From: Paenibacillus forsythiae T98
GTDB taxonomy: Bacteria; Bacillota; Bacilli; Paenibacillales; Paenibacillaceae
Direction: 5' to 3'
DNA: 38,846 bases
Assembly (NCBI RefSeq): GCF_000520735.1
Contig: NZ_ASSC01000369.1
Location: 1-38,846 of the forward strand
Shown here: positions 25,688-32,960 of the stretch, piece by piece
Numbering within the stretch: position 1 is the stretch's first letter
Layout of the letters: every line of letters begins with the position of its first letter
Notes under the pieces: model-generated
Told to the model about the DNA's origin: nothing
The model's database searches: none
What the model saw: only the letters and a program-made list of their open reading frames with translations
Made by a program: the position numbers and the translations under genes

Positions 25688-26743
25688 TTACAAGTGAATG
25701 TTCGTCATGTTTGGCCAATCCGTTGTTACGGAATTGGAGTCCAAATGTATAGCCCGCCAATTGGATGGGGTATCGCCTTCCCACAGTCTGAAGGCACGGT
25801 AGAACGAATTCTGCTCTTCATATCCAAGTAAAAAGGCCACTTCTTTGAGATCAAGTGTAGAGTCCAACAGATATTCCAGCGCCTGCTCATGTCGAGCAAC
25901 CGTCAATAATTGTTTAAAGTTAGTCCCCTCGTCGGTCAGTCTTCGCTGTAATGTACGGTCACTCATTCCCAACTCGCTTGCCACCACCTGAATATCAGGG
26001 CGCCCCGCAGATAAGCTGCGTTTCATGATCCATTTGACCGTCTCGATGATAGACTTTTCGCGTTGTTGTTCCACCAGAGAGCGATCCAGTGCTGGTGTTA
26101 ATATCTCGAGAAGTTCTGCGTTATAGGACACAAAGGGGCGGTCGAGATCACTTCGTAAAATCGTCAAGGAGGACCGTTGTGCACCAACCCGAATACTGCA
26201 TCCGAAGTAATCCTCAAGCGCTTTTATATCACCAACTGGGCATGAAAAGTCAACCGACAATGCCCGAAAAGGCTGACGTGTGCCGCGTCGTCCCATCTCA
26301 AGCAAATTAGCCATTGTGATTCCAACGAGCAACGGTGGCTCTGGCTGCTCGGTATAGAGCCATTCCAGTTCTATGGAACAAATCTCATCCTTCTCGGAAA
26401 TATGAAAGCGTTCAGGGGCGCATAATTGCTTGTAGCGTGCCATTCGGATAAGTGCGTCACGGTAGTCACGAGCATGGTAAGGGGCTAATGCGCTCAGCGG
26501 CAGCTGTGATGCTTCAAAGTCAGTGATGAATTGGATTATATAAGAAGCTAGATCATCAACCATTTCGGAATAAGCGTTCCAGATGGCAACATACTGGGCT
26601 GTGGTGACAAATGTGGATTGTGTAGGGATCGTGAGCGGCAATCCTGCTTTGCGAAGAACGTCGTAAACTTCAATATTGGACCTACGTAATTCCATCCAAA
26701 AGTTGGCCGGTACTTTTATTTTGTCAAAAGAATGTGACGTCAT
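25688..26743 (-). CDS. AraC-family regulator (OruR/ArgR-like, Arabinose_bd domain)
   Basis: A 351-residue regulator with the large N-terminal effector domain of the OruR type and a C-terminal double HTH (about 235-335: VASELGMSDRTLQRRLTDEG, then EVAFLLGYEEQNSFYRAFRLWEGDTP). Start ATG is preceded by AAGGAGGTAACGT. It lies upstream of the AKR-SDR segment on the same strand and probably once activated those genes. It appears intact although its presumed targets are decaying. Confidence 0.9.
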   Translation of the reverse strand: MTSHSFDKIKVPANFWMELRRSNIEVYDVLRKAGLPLTIPTQSTFVTTAQYVAIWNAYSEMVDDLASYIIQFITDFEASQLPLSALAPYHARDYRDALIRMARYKQLCAPERFHISEKDEICSIELEWLYTEQPEPPLLVGITMANLLEMGRRGTRQPFRALSVDFSCPVGDIKALEDYFGCSIRVGAQRSSLTILRSDLDRPFVSYNAELLEILTPALDRSLVEQQREKSIIETVKWIMKRSLSAGRPDIQVVASELGMSDRTLQRRLTDEGTNFKQLLTVARHEQALEYLLDSTLDLKEVAFLLGYEEQNSFYRAFRLWEGDTPSNWRAIHLDSNSVTTDWPNMTNIHL

Positions 26744-26919
26744 ACGTTACCTCCTTGCGATTCATAAATAATAAAGGTACAGCTGATAATTCAGCCTGCA
26801 AAGATTAATGATACCGATTCCTTGTAATGTTGTAAGTATCGATAGGTGCCAATTAACTATCACAATACGCCAACTGTCTTCGCTATTCTGTCATATGGAT
26901 AGTTGAATTATTCTAGCCT

Positions 26920-27409
26920 TCAAGTTAAAAAAAGCAGCCGATCTTTGAAGATGGCTGCTACAACCTCGATCCGAAAAGAACGATCATAATTGTCCATGAT
27001 ATGTTCGATAACATCTCTGATTTGGCGAATTGAGCTCTCTTCTATTGCAATTCCCTTCAATATATCCCCATTCTGACCTTGCGACACCCTATAAAGAATT
27101 TCTTCCGTATATAGTGGAGCAAGCGCAGATATATCTTTAGGATTATCCAACAAACGGGCTAACCTGGTAACCGCATCTAATAAAGGCGAATCCATTTGGC
27201 TTACAAACATTGCTCGTTTGCGATTTTCATTCGGCAAAACTTGAAGTTCGAAATCATGTAAAACCTCTAGGATCTGGTTCGGTGAAAATTCAAGCTTAAG
27301 AGCCAAATATGGTGCATCGGGAGTAGCTTCAGTGACTTGGGCCGTAATCTGTATAACGTTCAATGATTTTGAGGAGCTCATTCTGCTGATTTGTGATTAG
27401 TTCAGACAT
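26920..27409 (-). pseudogene. AraC-family regulator remnant
   Basis: The start MSELITNQQNELLKIIERYT follows a good AAGGAGG site at 27409. The frame then breaks; the homology continues from about 27381 with APYLALKLEF, DSPLLDAVTRLARLLDNP, APLYTEEILYRVSQG and SSIRQIRDVIEHIMDNY, which is the AraC_N domain and the start of the HTH domain. Sequence after FRIEVVAA no longer matches a HTH. About 60 residues of the N-terminal domain and nearly the whole DNA-binding domain are deleted. Confidence 0.7.
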
Positions 27410-27559
27410 TTGAACCTCCTTATTCCGTCATTCTTTATATTTCGATTATAGTCCATATTTTGAATGAATAACACCAGCAAGCCTGACCCATCTCATCATT
27501 ATGATTTTGGTATTCATTAAACTATCCTGCCCGTTAGCCAACTGTTGGATTTACTGGGA

Positions 27560-27960
27560 CGTATCACTCCTCCGCCTTGCCCCGCGTATGATCATCGAGC
27601 CGGCTATACTAACTAGTCTCGAAGATCTTGACAACACAAGTGGATGGCGTCACACAACTTCTAAGGAATCCTACGTGACGGCCAAACCACTCGTCTAAAG
27701 CTTGAAACAGTTTTTCTTCCAGCGTTAAACGGTCATCCTCAAGTATCTGATCGGCGAATTGCAATCCGTCGTCCAACGCTTTTTGAATGGAAGCACTAAA
27801 GATCTCATCTTTATTTTTAAAATGAAGATAAATCCCCTGACGTGTGATCCCCGCGGCTTTCGAGATATCCTCAATGGAAGTTTTTTTATAGCCGTACCGA
27901 ACAAAAATATTCAGAGCTGTCTCAAGAACGTACGCCAGTCTTGCCGATTCTTTTTTAAGA
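27560..27960 (-). pseudogene. TetR-family regulator remnant
   Basis: The minus-strand frame starting near 27960 reads ESARLAYVLETALNIFVRYG, YKKTSIEDISKAAGITRQGI, then YLHFKNKDEIFSASIQKALD, a complete TetR HTH. No start codon is found before it: the frame enters from the terminator-like sequence at 27971. After about 110 residues (LFQALDEWFGRHVG) homology fades and a stop follows. Both ends are lost, so it is not functional. Confidence 0.72.
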
Positions 27961-27970
27961 TATAAACAAG

Positions 27971-28011
27971 AACAGGGAGATGAAAAGGTTTGGCCGCCTC
28001 ATCTCCCTGTT
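27971..28011 (-). terminator. Hairpin terminator after the rplD paralogue
   Basis: AACAGGGAGATGA (27971-27983) and TCATCTCCCTGTT (27999-28011) form a perfect 13-bp stem with a 15-base loop, beginning 5 bases after the rplD stop. T-richness is present on both sides, so it may act bidirectionally. Confidence 0.75.
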
Positions 28012-28016
28012 TTCTT

Positions 28017-28643
28017 TTATTGCGAGTGTATTTCTGTAATTATTGTGACAGCTTCTTTAGCAATTATTAATTTATCACAATTCAAAATATTGTATACATT
28101 AAGTGAGTCGGCTACAGCGGTTTCTACAGCAGGTAAATTATTAGCACTTTTAAAAACATAGTTATCTATCGAAGGTGTAACAATTAGTGTCTTTTTTTCT
28201 GCACCAAGAGCATTAAGCATGGCCACTATAGACTTTGTTCTGTAAATTTCTAATTTAATTTCATCAACAACGATAAATTCTTTACTCCTAACTTTGCTTG
28301 ATAATGCAGATTGTATAGCAAGCCGTTTAACTTTTTTATTAAGCTTGTAGCTATAGTCTCGGGGCTTAGGAGCAAAGACAACTCCGTCGCCACGCCAATG
28401 TGGCATTCGGATTGAACCTGCTCTAGATTTATCGATTTTATTCTGCTTATAGGGTTTTCTACCGCCACCTCTAACCTCCCCACGCGTTAATGCAGATTGT
28501 GTTCCACTACGTTTATTTGCAAGATAATTCACAACTGCATCATGCATAACTGATTCATTGGGAACAATACCAAAAATGGACTCATTCAGTTCCATTTCAC
28601 TAACACGGTTACCTTCCATATTATAAATAGTTACAGCCAGCAT
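28017..28643 (-). CDS. rplD: Stand-alone divergent paralogue of ribosomal protein L4
   Basis: A 208-residue protein matching bacterial uL4 over its whole length: FGIVPNESVMHDAVVNYLAN, EVRGGGRKP, then GSIRMPHWRGDGVVFAP, RDYSYKLNKKVKRLA and a C-terminal LNVYNILNCDKLIIAKEAV. The housekeeping gene belongs to the S10 operon with rplC and rplW; here none of these is present, so this is an extra copy. The globular domain is well preserved, but the tunnel loop is changed: the usual KPWRQKGTGRARQGS reads KPYKQNKIDKSRAGS (63-77). Residues 69-71 are Lys-Ile-Asp instead of Gly-Thr-Gly. It is encoded downstream of a Cfr-type methylase. I infer a drug-tolerant replacement L4. Confidence 0.93.
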   Translation of the reverse strand: MLAVTIYNMEGNRVSEMELNESIFGIVPNESVMHDAVVNYLANKRSGTQSALTRGEVRGGGRKPYKQNKIDKSRAGSIRMPHWRGDGVVFAPKPRDYSYKLNKKVKRLAIQSALSSKVRSKEFIVVDEIKLEIYRTKSIVAMLNALGAEKKTLIVTPSIDNYVFKSANNLPAVETAVADSLNVYNILNCDKLIIAKEAVTIITEIHSQ

Positions 28644-28660
28644 GAATGGTGATCATATTA

Positions 28661-28700
28661 TTCCATGCAAATATCACCAAATGTCTGTCTTTGCATGGAA
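28661..28700 (-). promoter_or_regulatory. 11-bp inverted repeat between small ORF and rplD
   Basis: TTCCATGCAAA and TTTGCATGGAA pair perfectly across 18 bases. On the transcript the 5' arm lies within the last codons of the 20-codon ORF and the 3' arm lies 17 bases before the rplD start. A ribosome on the small ORF would open the hairpin, so translational coupling or attenuation is likely. Confidence 0.65.
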
Positions 28701-28736
28701 TTGAACATGAGTTACTGTAAAATTCATATTAGCCAT
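28674..28736 (-). CDS. 20-residue intercistronic ORF, possible regulatory peptide
   Basis: ATG 28736 follows AAAGGAGAG with 8-base spacing, 29 bases after the methylase gene. It encodes MANMNFTVTHVQFHAKTDIW and stops at 28674, 30 bases before the rplD ATG. The rplD gene lacks a clear ribosome binding site of its own, while this ORF has a very good one. It overlaps the inverted repeat at 28661-28700. Its position resembles leader peptides that control resistance genes by ribosome stalling. Confidence 0.5.
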   Translation of the reverse strand: MANMNFTVTHVQFHAKTDIW

Positions 28737-28764
28737 GGTGTATTCTCTCCTTTCGATCTGATTT

Positions 28765-29799
28765 TCACTTATTGTGCCCGTAAAGTTGACCGCATGCTGC
28801 ATCAATGTCCGTTCCAAATTGAGTCCTCACAGTGACTTTGATTCCCTTTGACTTTAAAATATGAGCAAACCTTTGAACTCGTTCTTTGTCAGATTGATGA
28901 AAATTATCAGGTGTTACGTCGGTTGAGTTGTAAGGTATCAGATTGACGTGATATAAATGTTCCCAAGGACCTCGGTTTTTTAATAAAGTAGCGATAGCTT
29001 CTGCGTGCTCATTTGAATCGTTTTCTCCCCGAAGTAATATATACGCAATGTAAACTTTCCTACCTGTACCACTAATATGCTGATCTATCTTGTTTAACAC
29101 GTCATTAAGCGGAAAACGATTATTAATCGGCATAAGCTCACTCCGTTGTTCATCAAAAGGGGAGTGAAGTGAAAAGGTAAGGTTAACTTGTGGAAATTCT
29201 TTTGTTAACCGATCTATCCCCGGTATAATCCCAATAGTGGAAACTGTAATTCTGCGATGCCCTAAGGCAAAGGTTCGTGAATCTGTTAGAATTTTGAGCG
29301 TATCGAAAATATAAGGATTGGCTAAAGCCTCCCCCATCCCCATAAATGAAACACTATCTAAAGCCTGTCCGTTTAAATGAAAGTACAACAGTTGATCGGT
29401 TATTTCATCTGCTGTTAGGTTCCGTTTTAGTCCAATAGTTCCTGTAGCACAGAAACGACAACCGTATCCACATCCGCATTGGCTTGAAATGCAGTATGAC
29501 TTCCAGCCGCGTTCGTAGCTTAGTTGAACTGCTTCTACATGTTCATTACCTTCAATAGCAAAAAGCACTTTATTAACTTGATTAGATGTTTCTTGCATAA
29601 CTGGAGTTAAGTTCAAAACATTTTCGCCAAAATTTTTTATTAGCTCGTTTCTTATAGCTTTTGGGATTATAATCATTCGGTCATATTCACCAATTCTTTG
29701 CTTGAAGATCGCGTCCGCGATTTGTTGGAAACGATATGCAGGTTGTTTTAAATCCGACAATAAGTGTTGAATTCTTTCATATTTCGAAGTTGATTTCAT
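28765..29799 (-). CDS. cfr-like: Cfr-type 23S rRNA A2503 C8-methyltransferase
   Basis: A 344-residue radical SAM enzyme. The cluster motif CGYGCRFC gives C110, C114 and C117, and the catalytic cysteines are C103 (SYCISSQ) and C336 (DAACGQLYG); each is offset by two from Staphylococcus Cfr. Cfr rather than RlmN is indicated by the short N-terminus (YRFQQIADAIFKQRI), MGMGEALAN (RlmN has MGMGEPL) and YIAYILLRGEND. Cfr methylates C8 of A2503 and confers resistance to phenicols, lincosamides, oxazolidinones, pleuromutilins and streptogramin A. ATG 29799 has GAGGAG upstream, which is held in a hairpin. The closest relatives are probably the chromosomal Cfr-like genes of Bacillales. Confidence 0.93.
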   Translation of the reverse strand: MKSTSKYERIQHLLSDLKQPAYRFQQIADAIFKQRIGEYDRMIIIPKAIRNELIKNFGENVLNLTPVMQETSNQVNKVLFAIEGNEHVEAVQLSYERGWKSYCISSQCGCGYGCRFCATGTIGLKRNLTADEITDQLLYFHLNGQALDSVSFMGMGEALANPYIFDTLKILTDSRTFALGHRRITVSTIGIIPGIDRLTKEFPQVNLTFSLHSPFDEQRSELMPINNRFPLNDVLNKIDQHISGTGRKVYIAYILLRGENDSNEHAEAIATLLKNRGPWEHLYHVNLIPYNSTDVTPDNFHQSDKERVQRFAHILKSKGIKVTVRTQFGTDIDAACGQLYGHNK

Positions 29800-29802
29800 G
29801 TT

Positions 29803-29827
29803 TTTTCTCCTCTTGAGCCGGAGAAAA
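29803..29827 (-). promoter_or_regulatory. Hairpin sequestering the ribosome binding site of the methylase
   Basis: TTTTCTCC and GGAGAAAA pair perfectly over a 9-base loop. The 3' arm is the Shine-Dalgarno of the cfr-like gene and ends 3 bases before its ATG. Closed, it should block initiation, as in erm and cat translational attenuators. Confidence 0.7.
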
Positions 29828-29891
29828 TGCCAAAAGCAGCATATGCATTAACCAACTTAGATTTAATTCACGAAGCTTGTAGCTAAAGTCG

Positions 29892-30002
29892 CTACGTGCA
29901 TCTATCGATAGATGGATAATGCCCCGGCATCCGTTTAATTTGATCGTGAACCGTACCAACGGACAATGAACGATTCACATAAACATTCACAATTTCAAAC
30001 AT
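29892..30002 (-). CDS. 36-residue leader ORF before the Cfr-like gene
   Basis: ATG 30002 follows AAAGGAGG with a 9-base spacing, a near-perfect ribosome binding site. The ORF runs 36 codons (starting MFEIVNVYVNRSLSVG, ending SIDRCT) and stops 92 bases before the methylase ATG. It begins right after the T-tract of the upstream terminator, so it is translated only if antitermination occurs. The 3' part contains the palindrome CATCTATCGATAGATG at 29900-29915. Position and size suit a drug-sensing leader peptide. Confidence 0.6.
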   Translation of the reverse strand: MFEIVNVYVNRSLSVGTVHDQIKRMPGHYPSIDRCT

Positions 30003-30029
30003 TTATTTCAACCTCCTTTCTTCTCAAAT

Positions 30030-30068
30030 AAAAAAGAGCTGCAAGAAAGTTGACCTTTCTTGTAGCTC
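30030..30068 (-). terminator. Leader terminator (attenuator) of the cfr-rplD operon
   Basis: On the transcript GAGCTACAAGAAAG (30068-30055) pairs with CTTTCTTGCAGCTC (30049-30036), 13 of 14 pairs, loop of 5, then six T residues. It lies upstream of the leader ORF and the methylase and would stop transcription by default. Confidence 0.82.
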
Positions 30069-30140
30069 AAAAAAATAAAGCAAATCCAACCCTGCGTAGG
30101 GTCAAATCAGGATATATTTTTTGAGTGAAAAGAATAAGGT

Positions 30141-30150
30141 AACTTTCTTG
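30141..30150 (-). promoter_or_regulatory. Antiterminator arm competing with the leader terminator
   Basis: The transcript segment CAAGAAAGTT is perfectly complementary over 10 bases to AACTTTCTTG at 30051-30042, which contains most of the 3' arm of the terminator. The two pairings exclude each other, as expected of transcription attenuation. Confidence 0.6.
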
Positions 30151-30255
30151 TTAATAAAGAACAAAACAGAGCAAACAGAACTTGTTTTATTCTTTAAACT
30201 TAAGCAAGAAATATTACATTATCCTCTTCAACTCCTATCGTCAGTGTTAGCGTAA

Positions 30256-30284
30256 TATTAACATGCCCAATATTTTCATTGCAA
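30256..30284 (-). promoter_or_regulatory. Candidate promoter of the cfr-rplD operon
   Basis: On the minus strand TTGCAA and TTAATA are separated by 17 bases. Transcription would start near 30249, giving a leader of about 450 bases with the attenuator elements. An ATG-TAA start-stop pair after GAGG occurs at 30219-30214. A 34-codon open frame (start near 30308) also spans this region and could be a fragment of a lost gene. Confidence 0.4.
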
Positions 30285-30359
30285 CTAACTCTTTGAGAAA
30301 TCATTTTCCCTGCTGATCGAGAGGTACCGCCCACGCACACCGCTCCGCACTGGAGGTGC

Positions 30360-30417
30360 GGCTGGTCGGGCGTCGGGCGTCCCGCGCGGCAGTAATCCGC
30401 ACACCGCCCGACCAGCC
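30360..30417 (-). terminator. GC-rich inverted repeat after the SDR cassette
   Basis: GGCTGGTCGGGCG (30360-30372) and CGCCCGACCAGCC (30405-30417) pair perfectly over 13 bp. No T-tract follows. Such GC-rich stems without U-run are typical of Streptomyces-type terminators and fit the composition of the adjoining SDR gene. Confidence 0.6.
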
Positions 30418-30452
30418 AGCAGGGGGACCTTCGGACCGTGAAGTTTAGCACA

Positions 30453-31205
30453 TCACCAGGGCACTGGGCCGTTTTCGTCGAAGAAACCGCCCGTCGGGGC
30501 TTCATCGCCGATGGTGGCCCAGTGCACCGAGGCGCGTGCTCCCTCCTCCGTGGTGAGTACACCACGGAAACCGTTCAGGTCGGTTGCGACGTATCCGGGC
30601 GTCACGGCATTGATCTTCACCTGCGCCAGCGCAGGGTCGTCGAGGAAGGCGTTGGCGTACTTGACGGTCAACATGTTCAATGCTACTTTCGACGCCGAGT
30701 AGGAGAACGATTCGTGGGAGCGGGCGAACATGGACCCCGTCTCGGTAGCCTTGGCGAACATGGCTGAGTCGCTGGAGACGTTGACGATCCTTGGCGACTT
30801 GGATTCGCGCAGCAGCGGAAGCATCGCGTGGATAACGCGGACCGTACCGAAGACGTTAGTCTCGAACTCCGTATGCATGTCCTCGGCGGTCACCTCGGTC
30901 GCCTGCTTGCGCACGATAACGCCCGCATTGTTCACGAGCACGTCCAAGCGCCCGAAAGTGCTGCGGATGTATTCGGCTGCGGTCGTGACTGAGGTGTCGT
31001 CCGTGATGTCGATCTGGAGGGGTTTCACCGTGAGGCCAGCCTCGGCGAGTTCCTGGGCCGCGTGGGCGCCGAGCTGGGCGTCACGGCTGCCGAGCAGGAC
31101 GGTCATGCCTCGCTCGGCCAGCTGGCGCACCGTGGCCAGCCCCACCCCCTTGTTGCCCCCCGTGACCAGGGCGTACTTGGCATCATTCATCTTAGCGTCA
31201 TTCAT
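30453..31205 (-). CDS. GC-rich short-chain dehydrogenase/reductase, probably of actinobacterial origin
   Basis: A 250-residue classical SDR (TGGNKGVG, VNNAG, Ser in VNVSSDSA, YSASK). Codon third positions are strongly G/C, unlike every neighbour, and the downstream hairpin is also GC-rich. ATG 31205 follows GAGGAGTGAGATC; a tandem repeat MNDAKMNDAK opens the protein, so the second Met (31190) is an alternative start. The GC-rich block ends abruptly at both sides (about 30317 and 31205), while the ribosome binding site lies in local AT-rich sequence: the coding part appears to have been placed behind a resident start region. Confidence 0.88.
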   Translation of the reverse strand: MNDAKMNDAKYALVTGGNKGVGLATVRQLAERGMTVLLGSRDAQLGAHAAQELAEAGLTVKPLQIDITDDTSVTTAAEYIRSTFGRLDVLVNNAGVIVRKQATEVTAEDMHTEFETNVFGTVRVIHAMLPLLRESKSPRIVNVSSDSAMFAKATETGSMFARSHESFSYSASKVALNMLTVKYANAFLDDPALAQVKINAVTPGYVATDLNGFRGVLTTEEGARASVHWATIGDEAPTGGFFDENGPVPW

Positions 31206-31350
31206 AGATCTCACTCCTCGTATTAGTAGAATAAGGAACCGTAAGTGTTGTTTTTGGATCTGCGTCAATGTTCATGGCGTTGCGCATAGCTACCCTTTTA
31301 TGATTTTCGGCAGCCAGGATATTTTCAGAGTGAACTCACATCTACATTGC

Positions 31351-32790
31351 TTAATTAGAACTCAGTATGGTTTTAGGCTCAAGATATTCTTCGAGGCCAT
31401 ATATGCCACCCTCACGCCCGATTCCAGATTGTTTAAAGCCACCATAGGGAGCTCTCATTTCGAAAATACCATCATTAATAAGAACTGTTCCGGCAACAAG
31501 CTGAGAAGCAATGCGGTTCGCTTTTTCTATATTAGAAGAACTGATATATGCACCTAATCCATACTCTGTGTCATTTGCAATTTCTACAGCTTCTTCCTCC
31601 GTTCGATACGTCAAAATAGATAGTACGGGTCCAAATATTTCTTCTCTGGCAATCGTCATATCACTGGTTACATTAGCAAAAACGGTCGGCTTTACAAAAT
31701 AACCTTTCTCTAAACCTTCAGGGTGTCCTTCTCCGCCAATTACTAAATCCGCACCTTCCTCCATACCGATTTTGATATATCGTTGAACTCTTTTGTATTG
31801 ATTTTCATTCATCAGTGGGCCAATAAATGTGTCATTTTCCCATGGATAACCCACCTTGGTATTCTCAACCGCCACTTTGATGAGCTCTTTTACTTCATCA
31901 AGTCGATGCTCTGGTACCAATAATCTGCTGCCGGCAATGCACATCTGCCCGTGATTTCCAAAAGCACTCGTAACGGCACGAGGGATCGCTTTTGTAAAGT
32001 CTGCATCATCCAGAATGATATTTGCTGATTTGCCCCCCAATTCCAGAACGACTCTTTTCATTGTATCAATAGCACTATGCTGTATAGCCTTTGCAGTATT
32101 CGCAGAGCCTGTAAAAGAAATCAATGCAATATCCGGATTACGGGATAATTCAGCGCCTACTGAAGTTCCCAATCCATACACAATATTAACTACACCGGCA
32201 GGCAATCCGGCGTCATGGAAGCACTCAGCCAATATTTGAGTCTGAATGGAGGAAAATTCACTAGCCTTTACAACGATCGTGCAGCCTGCTGATATGGCTG
32301 TAGCCACTTTTATAGCAATCTGGGAATTGTTCGCATTCCAAGGCGTAATCGCAGCAGCGACGCCCAACGGTTCAAAAACAACCTTTGCTTTCCCAATATG
32401 TCTGGTAAATTCAAAAGCCTCCATTGCTTCTTTTGCTAAAAGGAAGCTATCAGCCGAAATCTGAGTTCTAAATTCTGCTGCCTTAGCTGTCGCACCATAT
32501 TCCTCCATGCACGCCTGGTTTAAATCAGCAGCCCTTGACAGAATTGCATCGTGTATCCGTTGCAGCATTAGACCCCGTTCTTTAATTGATGTTCGTGAGA
32601 AAGTTTTTAATGCTTCTTTCGCGGCTGCGATCGCCTTTCTGGTATCTGTTTCATTTCCCAGCAGCACCTGCCCAATTAATTCTTCTGTCGACGGATTGAT
32701 AATATCCATTCGCTCCGTTCCGTCGGGTTTTACAAATTCTCCATTGATATATACCTTGTCAATAAGTTTCATTACTGCATTCCTGTTCAT
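31351..32790 (-). CDS. NAD(P)-dependent aldehyde dehydrogenase
   Basis: A 479-residue ALDH superfamily enzyme. Catalytic Glu250 is in VLELGGKSAN and nucleophile Cys284 in GQMCIAGSR; the cofactor pocket has ITPWNANNSQ, SFTGSANTAK and EIFGPVLSI. It oxidises an aldehyde to the acid; the substrate is not evident. ATG 32790 has GGAGGT 6 bases upstream, so the Met at 32838 is not used. It is divergent from a MerR gene and has a promoter with the 19-bp spacer that MerR proteins activate, so it is probably induced by an electrophile or aldehyde. Confidence 0.93.
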   Translation of the reverse strand: MNRNAVMKLIDKVYINGEFVKPDGTERMDIINPSTEELIGQVLLGNETDTRKAIAAAKEALKTFSRTSIKERGLMLQRIHDAILSRAADLNQACMEEYGATAKAAEFRTQISADSFLLAKEAMEAFEFTRHIGKAKVVFEPLGVAAAITPWNANNSQIAIKVATAISAGCTIVVKASEFSSIQTQILAECFHDAGLPAGVVNIVYGLGTSVGAELSRNPDIALISFTGSANTAKAIQHSAIDTMKRVVLELGGKSANIILDDADFTKAIPRAVTSAFGNHGQMCIAGSRLLVPEHRLDEVKELIKVAVENTKVGYPWENDTFIGPLMNENQYKRVQRYIKIGMEEGADLVIGGEGHPEGLEKGYFVKPTVFANVTSDMTIAREEIFGPVLSILTYRTEEEAVEIANDTEYGLGAYISSSNIEKANRIASQLVAGTVLINDGIFEMRAPYGGFKQSGIGREGGIYGLEEYLEPKTILSSN

Positions 32791-32836
32791 CCATTTACCT
32801 CCTATGCGATATTCATGATTACTTGCTTCGTGAATC

Positions 32837-32867
32837 ACTATACTCAGTTCAAGTAACTTGAAGTCAA
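32837..32867 (-). promoter_or_regulatory. MerR-type promoter of the aldehyde dehydrogenase gene
   Basis: On the minus strand TTGACT and TATAGT are separated by 19 bases. The spacer holds the palindrome TTCAAGTTACTTGAA (32848-32862). This long spacer with a central palindrome is the hallmark of MerR-activated promoters. Confidence 0.75.
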
Positions 32868-32960
32868 ATATTATTAAAAATAATTTTTGTGGAAACTATC
32901 ATCTATTTAACTCTAATAACCATGACTTGTTCTTCTTCCATTCATGTGTTATCGTAATTT

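Noticed and set aside
26920-27381. A 153-residue open frame as a new small protein.
   Set aside because: It matches the AraC_N domain with a deleted middle and missing HTH, and an authentic start lies in another frame at 27409.
28765-29799. The radical SAM methylase as ordinary housekeeping RlmN.
   Set aside because: It has the short Cfr N-terminus, MGMGEALAN instead of MGMGEPL and Cfr-type residues throughout. RlmN is also normally linked to other housekeeping genes.
29777-29959. A 60-codon frame in the methylase leader.
   Set aside because: It lacks a ribosome binding site at its TTG start, overlaps the methylase start and the better 36-codon ORF, and has no recognisable domain.
30204-30308. 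A 34-codon minus-strand frame (starting MISQRVSCNENIGHVN) over the putative operon promoter.
   Set aside because: The ribosome binding site is weak, and it begins exactly at the junction with the GC-rich cassette. It is more likely a fragment or chance frame than a gene.
30730-31557. A long + strand frame opposite the GC-rich SDR.
   Set aside because: It is the antisense shadow that GC-rich genes commonly produce, with Ser/Arg-rich composition and no domain.
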